This document shows positions 28,525 to 34,965 of a stretch of 34,965 bases of DNA, one piece after another (position 1 is the stretch's first letter; every line of letters starts with the position of its first letter). Location: NCBI GenBank assembly GCA_030705825.1, contig JAUZPR010000020.1, positions 1-34,965 of the forward strand, in the 5' to 3' direction. Source of the DNA: Bacillota bacterium (lineage in GTDB: Bacteria; Bacillota; Clostridia; Acetivibrionales; JANLFN01). Position numbers and translations under genes: made by a program. The notes under the pieces were generated by a model that was not told the origin of the DNA, did not search any database, and saw nothing but the letters and a program-made list of their open reading frames with translations.

Positions 28525-30987
28525 TTATCCCCTACTTATTTCCCTTATCTTATTTACATATATGCTGCTCAATTCCTCTGCGAATTCCTCAGAATAGCTT
28601 TCACTTATCACCCTGCATACAGGTGCTTCCCCATCAGGCAGTACAAGCACCCAGCCTCTGTCTCCATATACTTTTACACCTTCTACAGTTTCAACACTTT
28701 CTCTGTCGGATTCCTGAATCAGCTGCCTGATAACTTTTCCTTTTGCATCCCAGGGACATTCGACTTCTGTCCTGTTAATATGGATATCGGGAATCATATC
28801 AACCAACTCTGACAGTTTGTAACTGTTCTGCTCCATAAAGTCTAGAATCTTCACCAGGCCGGCCATAGCATCAAAATGCATTGTGAATTGGTCCAGCATT
28901 TCCTCCTTTATTTCATTTCCCAAAATTCCTCCCATTATATCCCTCGGGGATGTCTTGGTCCTGACAACTTTTCCATTGTTTTGTGTTGCAATTTCCTCAA
29001 CAACCTGGCTGGCTGATATGGGAACAATAACGGTACCACCCTGCACCGTCCTGAACAGAATAAGCGAAATCAAAGCTATGAACATATCCTCGGTAACTAT
29101 TCTACCTTTGTTATCAACCAGCATCATTTTTTCTGAGGTGTCCTCGATTGAAACTCCCAAATCGAAATTTTCCATTTTAATATGACTTGTAAAAAACTTG
29201 ACATCTGCAGAAGTCATACTTTGCCTCATGGTTTTTGTATTCAACAACTTCAGGTCGGTTTTTTCAACTTCACAGCCAAGTTCTCCCAGCAGTTTGGTCA
29301 TTGTATCAGCTATCAGGGATGAACGTGTGTTTAAGGAAATTTTATAATTAAGCTTATTCGATTTTGTATTGTTTACTATATTTCTCAGATAAAAGCTGCT
29401 ATAATCAGGAATGCTCCGGATTCCCTTAATGCAATTTCCCTCGCATCTTCTGAAATCCTCCCTGACAAAAGCATTCTCAATCTTCCTCTCAAGTCCCCTG
29501 TTAATATTGCATCCGTTTTTATCCAGAAAATCTACAAACAGTCTTGCAGTATCATCTGTAGACGTGCTAATATGAATGCCTCCGTCAGTCTTGTAAAATC
29601 TTACGGCTGATCTTGTAATAGGAAGAAGCATTGTTCCCAGGTCGTATATTTCAATACCTGATGACAGTAAGCCTGCCACAAAGGATATTTTCAACATTTG
29701 TGCGGCTGATGAGTTATCGCAGCTGATTGCAATTTTAGCTTTGCCATTAAATGTTGAACCGTAGGCAGCGCCAAGCTTGGATGCAAATTCAGGCGTTATG
29801 TCTACATTGATCTCGCCTGCTACTCCTCTGTTTCCAAAAACAAGGCGGGTGTATTTTGCTCCCCATACCATGTTTGAATTAACTTCTGCACCCGGTTCTA
29901 CTATTTTGTCGGGCCAAATCTTAATATTTGGCTTAACTATGGCTTGTTCCCTAATTACGGTTTCATCCCCGATGACAGACTGTTCAAAAACCGAGACTCC
30001 TTCCTTTAAATGTACCTTGTTACAAATGATGCTGCCTCTTAGCTGAACCGACCTGTCTACAGTACAGTTAGCCCAAATAATGCACCTTTTAAGGCTGCTT
30101 CTTTCACCTAAAATATTATGATTTCCTATAACCGAATAGCTGCCGACAACAGCACCTTTTTTAATTTTTGTATTACCTCCGATTATACATGGGGCTTGCA
30201 GCTGAACATCCTCATCTATCTCGGTGTTATCGCCAACCCAGACATTTTCCTGTATCTGTTTACCCGAAATGTTGACCCGCAGTTTTTTATTGAGTATGTC
30301 CATATGAGCCTGATGGTAAGCTTTCAAATCTCCTATATCACACCAGTAATCATCAGTAACAAAGCCATACATAGGCTTTCCCTGCTTAAGAAGGATAGGA
30401 AACAAATCCTTGCTAAAATCAAACATTTCTCCCTTATTATAGAATCCCAGAATTTCAGGTGATAGTATATATATACCCGTATTTACGGTATCACTGAATA
30501 CCTCTCCCCAGCTGGGTTTTTCCAGAAAGCGCGTTACCTTTCCTTCATCATCTGTAACAACCACTCCGTATTCCAGAGGAATATCCACCTTTTTTAATAC
30601 CAGCGTAGCCATTGATTTCTTTTTGATATGAAATTCAACAGCCTCTCGCAGATCTATGTCTGTAATGGCATCACCGCTTATAACTACAAAAGTTTCATTC
30701 AGAAATTCTTCTGCGTTTTTGACACTACCTGCAGTACCCAGAGGAGAATTCTCGGTATAGTATCTCAAACTCACTCCAAATTCCCTACCATCTCCAAAGT
30801 AGTCCTTTATCAGGTCGGGCATATACTGCAGAGTTACGGCAATATCATCCAGATTATAGTTTTTAAGCAGTTCTATAATATGTTCCATCACAGGTTTGTT
30901 TGCTACCGGCACCATAGGTTTTGGCCGGTTACAGGTAAGAGGTCTTAAGCGGGTACCTTCTCCACCTGCCATTATAACAGCCTTCAT
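28525..30987 (-). CDS. Sugar-phosphate nucleotidyltransferase fused to degenerate phosphohexomutase
   Basis: 820 residues in three parts. Residues 1-235 are a nucleotidyltransferase (GGEGTRLRP at 8-16, VVISGDAITDIDL, YWCDIGDLKAY), like mannose-1-phosphate guanylyltransferase. Residues 245-375 are a left-handed beta-helix of hexapeptide repeats (VWVGDNTEIDEDVQL). Residues 385-820 resemble phosphomannomutase/phosphoglucomutase. In that domain the phosphoserine motif (normally TASHNP) reads HISTSTDD at 472-479, and the metal loop (normally DGDADR) reads EDTSEK at 615-620, so mutase catalysis is unlikely and the domain may be regulatory or structural. This fusion type is known in Clostridia and Actinobacteria. 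It would supply an activated hexose for glycan synthesis, but the sugar is not certain. It stands alone with its own terminator. Confidence 0.88.
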   Translation of the reverse strand: MKAVIMAGGEGTRLRPLTCNRPKPMVPVANKPVMEHIIELLKNYNLDDIAVTLQYMPDLIKDYFGDGREFGVSLRYYTENSPLGTAGSVKNAEEFLNETFVVISGDAITDIDLREAVEFHIKKKSMATLVLKKVDIPLEYGVVVTDDEGKVTRFLEKPSWGEVFSDTVNTGIYILSPEILGFYNKGEMFDFSKDLFPILLKQGKPMYGFVTDDYWCDIGDLKAYHQAHMDILNKKLRVNISGKQIQENVWVGDNTEIDEDVQLQAPCIIGGNTKIKKGAVVGSYSVIGNHNILGERSSLKRCIIWANCTVDRSVQLRGSIICNKVHLKEGVSVFEQSVIGDETVIREQAIVKPNIKIWPDKIVEPGAEVNSNMVWGAKYTRLVFGNRGVAGEINVDITPEFASKLGAAYGSTFNGKAKIAISCDNSSAAQMLKISFVAGLLSSGIEIYDLGTMLLPITRSAVRFYKTDGGIHISTSTDDTARLFVDFLDKNGCNINRGLERKIENAFVREDFRRCEGNCIKGIRSIPDYSSFYLRNIVNNTKSNKLNYKISLNTRSSLIADTMTKLLGELGCEVEKTDLKLLNTKTMRQSMTSADVKFFTSHIKMENFDLGVSIEDTSEKMMLVDNKGRIVTEDMFIALISLILFRTVQGGTVIVPISASQVVEEIATQNNGKVVRTKTSPRDIMGGILGNEIKEEMLDQFTMHFDAMAGLVKILDFMEQNSYKLSELVDMIPDIHINRTEVECPWDAKGKVIRQLIQESDRESVETVEGVKVYGDRGWVLVLPDGEAPVCRVISESYSEEFAEELSSIYVNKIREISRG

Positions 30988-31365
30988 CCTTTTTCATCCT
31001 TTCGTTTATTTTTTGTAAACCAAGAATGAACCTTCTGAATAAATTTCCATAATGTCTTCCATCTACTGATTTTGTTTCCAAAATTACCACGTTAAAGCTG
31101 TTTCCTAATTTTTTAACTTATAGAAATGCGCTCTTTTATTATGTTCAATCATTTCAAAAACTATTCCCACATAATTACATGCGTTTTTTTTAACAATTGA
31201 ATTTTTTTAAGCTTGTTTGAGAATAATAAATTTGCTGAACATATGGTTGATATTTTATGTCAAACGGTTAAAATGCCTAAAACCTCAAATATCAACCATT
31301 AGCACAGAAAAGTAGTACAAAAATTATCAGCATAAATTAATTTTGTAAACGGAGGGATATAAAAT
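30988..31365. other. Long intergenic region with 13-bp-arm inverted repeat
   Basis: This 378-bp AT-rich stretch between divergent genes has no convincing ORF or known riboswitch. Its clear structure is ATGGTTGATATTT (31243-31255) and its complement AAATATCAACCAT (31287-31299), separated by 31 bp. It could be a two-site operator or a leader hairpin for the downstream carbohydrate-binding gene. I saw no strong promoter pair. Confidence 0.5.
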
Positions 31366-31689
31366 ATGCCAAGAGCATCAAGCAGAAGCAGCGAATATTT
31401 GACAAACGGAATAACTCTTTCTCCGGCAGTTCCAAGTGCCGGTGACACTGTAAGAATAACCTATGACGGTATACTCTCTAAAAGTGGAGCAACAGACGTA
31501 TTTGCTCATATTGGTTATGGAAACAAATGGGATAAGGTGACTGATTACAGAATGCACAGGACAACTACAGGCTTTGAGACTGCAATAGCAGTCAATAATT
31601 CAGATACCATGAATTTGTGCTTCAAGGATTGCGCGAATAACTGGGACAACAACTCAGGCAAAAACTACAGTTTTGATGTATCCCAATAA
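31366..31689 (+). CDS. Stand-alone carbohydrate-binding module protein, CBM25/53-like
   Basis: 107 residues made of one beta-sandwich. ITLSPAVPSAGDTVRITYDG is followed by DVFAHIGYGNKWDKVTDYRM and, near the end, LCFKDCANNWDNNSGKNYSF. Tyr/Trp placement and the NNWDNNSGKNY block are those of the starch-binding CBM25 and CBM53 group. There is no signal peptide and no catalytic domain, so it appears to be a soluble cytoplasmic sugar-binding protein or one exported by an unseen route. GGAGGG lies before ATG 31366. It stands alone, with a hairpin after its stop and an inverted repeat upstream. Confidence 0.8.
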   Translation: MPRASSRSSEYLTNGITLSPAVPSAGDTVRITYDGILSKSGATDVFAHIGYGNKWDKVTDYRMHRTTTGFETAIAVNNSDTMNLCFKDCANNWDNNSGKNYSFDVSQ

Positions 31690-31717
31690 CCAGCTGAAAA
31701 AATGAAATAACTGCTTT

Positions 31718-31741
31718 AAGGGCTGCCATATGGCAGCCCTT
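31718..31741. terminator. Palindromic hairpin between convergent genes
   Basis: AAGGGCTGCCATATGGCAGCCCTT is one perfect palindrome, 28 bp after the CBM stop and 26 bp from the stop of the converging gene. The T-run after it is weak (CTAATTT), so termination is probable rather than sure. Confidence 0.6.
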
Positions 31742-31767
31742 CTAATTTCAAGTTAAAACCACTTATA

Positions 31768-32702
31768 TTACTGGAACCTGTGGAGATCATTCTTTGTAAA
31801 TGTCCATTGAGGTGTCTTTAACTGCTGGCCGAAATCCAGTTCATACCATGGGCTAATACCAGAATTGTCGGGATTTTTAAGAATTTGTGTGTCCTGAGCG
31901 GGCATATAGCTTTGAGCAACTATAAATAGCTTTTTTCCGGTTGCTTTGTTTTCTGCCATATCTACTACAATAATACTGTGACCGCTGTCAATAAACACGT
32001 CGCCGACAGACATCGAAGAGCATTCTACTGGCTTTAATTCCTTTATCAGAGACATGGTACCTGCATAGGCAAATACCATATCGAGATAATTCCTTAAATC
32101 CTTATATGTGTTTGACTTGGGCGCCCGGTTAACCCAATATGCCTTATTACCTTCAACAACTATTCTCTGCCCGTTCATCCATTTGCTATATTGGGCATAA
32201 AAACCGTTTGCAAAATGAAATGCTATTTCATTATATCTCTTATTAGCATAAAGGTATTCGGATCTGAGCCGCATGACGGCATCAGCACACTGCTGAAGGT
32301 CCCTGTTGCCTATATCCATATCAATAACCGCATCATATACATCTGCCGGTTTTACCCTGCCGTCAAAGTAATGTACCAGTGCACCGTCCTGTTTGAGTGG
32401 AAGGTTTTGTAAATATTCTGCGAAAGATCCCTTTTCGGTGTTGGTTCTTTCAAAGCCCTCCGGAGTAAGAAACCTGTCCTTCAAAAGCTTGCCTTGTGCA
32501 TTTATTATTTTGGGTACCTCGATATTTGTTTTTGTACTAATCTCTTGTGTTATACCAATATCAGAGCTGCCGGAACCTTTGCCAAATCCGCCTGATTACC
32601 TGAGCAAGCAGTTGATGATAAGCATAGCGAAAAACAGACTGACAAAATTGCAGTCTTTCTCAAATAGGCAATTTTTATAAAATTTCCGATTGGCATATAC
32701 AT
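31768..32702 (-). pseudogene. DUF4846 lipoprotein gene broken by a one-base frameshift
   Basis: The body (about 280 residues) matches the DUF4846 family: KPADVYDAVIDMDIGNRDLQ, NEIAFHFANGFYAQYSKW, GTMSLIKELKP, GDVFIDSGHSIIVVDMAENK and FIVAQSYMPAQD. No proper start exists in that frame. In the next frame upstream, from ATG 32702 (AAGGAAG before it), a lipoprotein signal runs to SSTACSGNQ and then hits a stop at 32550. The body frame is open from about 32595, where it reads GGFGKGSGSSDIG, so the two frames join if one base is restored in a G run near 32591. Joined length is about 311 residues, normal for the family. A sequencing error and a real frameshift cannot be told apart here. Confidence 0.8.
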
Positions 32703-32833
32703 TCTTCCTTCTTGTTATCATATGTCCGTTTACAGATATATTATCAAATTTAACATATTCTGTATATTAATTATTAGCATTTTCAATTAACTTGAATATT
32801 ATAAAACAGAATTTGTTTTAAAGGTGTTTTTAA

Positions 32834-33460
32834 ATGAGTAGTACAATTCCAAATCCGGTTCAGATTATAACAAGAAAAATGATGTCGGCAAATCAGGTGC
32901 TTTCGATAGACTATCCCTGGGTAATATTAATGCCCAACATAAATGTACAGAATAAGATTAATAATTCAATTCTTCATCTAGTGAATAAATTGATAGTTGA
33001 TCAGGGATATTACCAGAATCCTGTCACTACAATGATGGGATGGTATGAACTGAAAAACAATCAAAAAGCAGTTTTAAGCCTATCGTTAGGCAATTATACA
33101 TACTTTTACCATGCCGCACACGGAATGACAGTAATTAAATCTCTGACCTTCAGCACCGATGACGGCAAATCATACAGCCTTGGGGAAATGTTCAAGCCCG
33201 GCAGGGACTATGTTAAAATACTATCGGATATAGTTGCTAAACAGATTGAACTGAGAAAAATAGATCTTTTAGGTGAATTTAAGGGAATATCCCCTGATCA
33301 GGATTTTTATATTGCAGATAAATGTCTGGTAATCTATTTTCAATTATATGAAATTACTCCCTATGCAGAAGGATTTCAATTTTTTCCCATTTCAGTCTAT
33401 GAAATTCAGGACATTATTAAAGAAGGCAGTCCTCTTGATATAATGACAATCAATGAATAA
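32834..33460 (+). CDS. DUF3298/DUF4163-type protein without signal peptide
   Basis: 208 residues. The N-terminal part (INNSILHLVNKLIVDQGYYQ, GWYELKNNQKAVLSLSLGNY) and the C-terminal DUF3298 part (TFSTDDGKSYSLGEMFKPGR, YIADKCLVIYFQLYEITPYA) match the fold of RsiV-like extracytoplasmic domains. These are usually attached to a membrane segment or signal, but none is visible here, so this copy may be cytosolic. The ribosome site is AAAGGTG before ATG 32834. It is divergent from the broken DUF4846 gene. No ligand can be named. Confidence 0.78.
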   Translation: MSSTIPNPVQIITRKMMSANQVLSIDYPWVILMPNINVQNKINNSILHLVNKLIVDQGYYQNPVTTMMGWYELKNNQKAVLSLSLGNYTYFYHAAHGMTVIKSLTFSTDDGKSYSLGEMFKPGRDYVKILSDIVAKQIELRKIDLLGEFKGISPDQDFYIADKCLVIYFQLYEITPYAEGFQFFPISVYEIQDIIKEGSPLDIMTINE

Positions 33461-33468
33461 GATAGCGG

Positions 33469-33924
33469 TTAATGGGTTTGGATTATATATACTCCGGCTA
33501 TTAATACCAACACTCCAAGCGCTCTTGCCGGGTTAATCAGGTGGACTTGGTTTCCCATAATTCCAAAATGGTCGAAAATTACAGCAAGTATAATCTGACC
33601 TGCTACCACAAGGCTGAACATACTTGCAAAACCGATTTTGGAAACGGAAAAGATGGATGAAAAAATATAAAACGCACCTAATAGTCCGCCCATCCACATC
33701 CACCAGCTTGTCCGTCCCATAGTTCCGGTTCCCGGTACAGTCTGTGCTCCGCTTATTATATTGATTACGAAAGCAGCGGCAAGCCCCATGGTTCCCACAA
33801 TAAAACTCACAAGTGATGTCAGAATTGGATCACCCAAGCCTGATTTAAGCCTGTTATTTACTCCGGCCTGTAAAGTGACTCCTGCTCCGGATATAAAGGA
33901 CAAAAAATAATATATTAAGTTCAT
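33469..33924 (-). CDS. YdcZ-family (DMT superfamily) membrane protein
   Basis: 151 residues with five hydrophobic segments. SGAGVTLQAGVNNRLKSGLG at the start, FIVGTMGLAAAF, and WWMWMGGLLGAFYIFSSI then GFASMFSLVVAGQIILAVIFDHFG are the typical blocks of the YdcZ (DUF606) half-size DMT proteins. Their substrates are unknown. GGAGGC precedes ATG 33924. It follows the next gene on this strand by 32 bp, so they may be one transcript. Confidence 0.88.
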   Translation of the reverse strand: MNLIYYFLSFISGAGVTLQAGVNNRLKSGLGDPILTSLVSFIVGTMGLAAAFVINIISGAQTVPGTGTMGRTSWWMWMGGLLGAFYIFSSIFSVSKIGFASMFSLVVAGQIILAVIFDHFGIMGNQVHLINPARALGVLVLIAGVYIIQTH

Positions 33925-33956
33925 ATAATTAGCCTCCGGTACATTTCTGCATATTA

Positions 33957-34910
33957 TTATTTTATTATTTGAATCATTTTATCATTATCCTGGCATTCCA
34001 CCAATTCTGCCGATATTCTTCCAACATGGTATTTCCAGTAGCTCACCGGTACTGTATTTCCGATTTTTATACCCCATGTTTTTATAAAAGTTACAGTAAA
34101 TGTTTCATCATCAACCTTTTCAGCCTTTGTCTCCATAGTTACAGGACATGTGGCTCCTTTTGGTCCTCCTGTATCCACACTGACTACCTTTTGCCCAATA
34201 GTACCGGGGAAATCAGAATGATCACTTAAAACAGCCGCAATCGCATCTACCTCACCGAAGTCCTTTTGTTTATCCTCGGGTACACTGTATGAAACTGTTT
34301 CCAGTACTTCCCCTGTGTTTGCATCCAAGATCACATTAACATCAGCCAATACCTTACGCTGGATCGAAGAGAATAAATTTCCGGAAAGCTTTGCGCCTCC
34401 GCCGGTTTGTACCCAAACATTTCTCTCTGTAACAATCCAAACCGGGCATTTATTTAAGACCACTTTTGATCCCGGTATGTAAGGATGCTCTTTATTAGTG
34501 AGCAGAACTGGAACTGCTGTGATTTTTTCAGCTTGCCGGCTTGTATGGCTTCCTACATTCCGTTCAGAGGTTGCAATTTCTATAGCCTTACTCCTGTTTA
34601 TTTTAACCGGACTTTTCAATTCTGAAATTTCAAGCCCGTTTTCCATTAATTTTTTATCATCAAGCAGTATCTGGAATTCCGAAACCGGTTTTGCGTCTGA
34701 TGTTTCATTTTTAATATTCGAATCTGAAGCAGCAGTATTATCTTTATATGCGACATCCGAAACCGATATATTATTCGCTTGCACATCATCACTTTTGCCG
34801 GTAATTACCAACAGGATGCACACCGCAATTATCAGAGTACCGGCAACCGCCATAATACGAACATAATATTTACTTACAAAAGTAAATACTGTTTTTAAAC
34901 TATTTTTCAT
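33957..34910 (-). CDS. Membrane-anchored extracytoplasmic protein of unknown function
   Basis: 317 residues. One membrane anchor at about 17-37 and an acidic, serine/asparagine-rich linker lead to an outside domain. The domain contains SRSKAIEIATSERNVG-like helix and CPVWIVTERNV, then KVLADVNVILDANTGEVLET, a PepSY-like strand pattern, and a C-terminal part with GPKGATCPVTMETKAEKVDD and YWKYHVGRISAEL. I do not recognise a family with certainty; the NVILDANTGEVLE segment suggests a protease-inhibitor-like PepSY fold. AGGGGGG lies 9 bases before ATG 34910. The promoter is probably outside the window or in the last 50 bases. Confidence 0.6.
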   Translation of the reverse strand: MKNSLKTVFTFVSKYYVRIMAVAGTLIIAVCILLVITGKSDDVQANNISVSDVAYKDNTAASDSNIKNETSDAKPVSEFQILLDDKKLMENGLEISELKSPVKINRSKAIEIATSERNVGSHTSRQAEKITAVPVLLTNKEHPYIPGSKVVLNKCPVWIVTERNVWVQTGGGAKLSGNLFSSIQRKVLADVNVILDANTGEVLETVSYSVPEDKQKDFGEVDAIAAVLSDHSDFPGTIGQKVVSVDTGGPKGATCPVTMETKAEKVDDETFTVTFIKTWGIKIGNTVPVSYWKYHVGRISAELVECQDNDKMIQIIK

Positions 34911-34965
34911 AAATTCATGCCCCCCTAGAAAAAATCACTTTAAGACGAGCAATTTAAACTGCACA

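Noticed and set aside
31243-31299. Known riboswitch class in the leader of the CBM gene
   Set aside because: None of the conserved cores I know (purine, SAM, TPP, glycine, c-di-GMP) could be found around the inverted repeat.
31768-32484. TTG at 32484 as true start of the DUF4846 protein
   Set aside because: No ribosome site, and conserved-looking coding sequence continues upstream in the same frame to about 32595, then in another frame to a lipoprotein signal.

Overview
The window looks like chromosome of an AT-rich, spore-forming Clostridia species. A mesophilic cellulolytic relative such as Ruminiclostridium or Acetivibrio is possible, but that is inference. The grounds are the intact Firmicutes cluster yqfC-yqfD-phoH-pgpH-ybeY-dgkA-cdd-era-yqzL-recO with its two sporulation genes, a PdaA-type spore-cortex deacetylase, a T-box leader, strong AGGAGG-type ribosome sites with frequent TTG starts, and a stand-alone carbohydrate-binding module. 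No tRNA, rRNA, CRISPR array, transposase or prophage gene was seen.

Left part (1-6.1 kb): a TetR-type regulator cut by the window edge with two tandem operators; a YdeI-family protein; an autoregulated TetR/ABC-2 exporter operon with promoter and palindromic operator both readable; a small VanW-domain lipoprotein; a DUF2161 nuclease-like protein coupled to a HAD hydrolase.

6.2-10.7 kb: a methionine T-box leader (specifier ATG) ahead of an E. coli-type methionyl-tRNA synthetase; a small coiled-coil protein built on 21-bp tandem repeats; an orphan aspartate 4-decarboxylase; a short REP-like patch.

10.7-19.3 kb, minus strand: the conserved RNA-processing, membrane and sporulation cluster, tightly packed. 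Several ribosome sites lie in the last codons of the preceding gene. The 52-residue yqzL is present between era and recO. dgkA is fused to a PAP2 phosphatase domain.

19.3-24.4 kb: envelope genes (PdaA-like deacetylase, two DUF881 proteins, divergent polysaccharide deacetylase) and two unrecognised genes, interleaved with small repeats of three kinds: 28-nt hairpins with covarying stems, heptanucleotide tandem repeats, and a CCCCTCTCTTT palindrome. One heptamer array runs into the end of the deacetylase gene and supplies its stop codon.

24.3-28.5 kb: two divergent small-molecule resistance units. On the minus strand an isoprenylcysteine-methyltransferase-like protein, a SAM methyltransferase, a zinc-type CDF exporter and a membrane protein follow a promoter overlapped by a 17-bp-arm inverted repeat with an ArsR/SmtB-type core. 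On the plus strand arsR, an SMR efflux protein and a DUF5360 protein are arranged with two copies of another operator.

28.5-35 kb: a nucleotidyltransferase/phosphohexomutase fusion whose mutase active site is degenerate, a solitary CBM25-like protein, a DUF4846 lipoprotein gene broken by a one-base frameshift, a DUF3298 protein, a YdcZ-family membrane protein and an unrecognised anchored protein.
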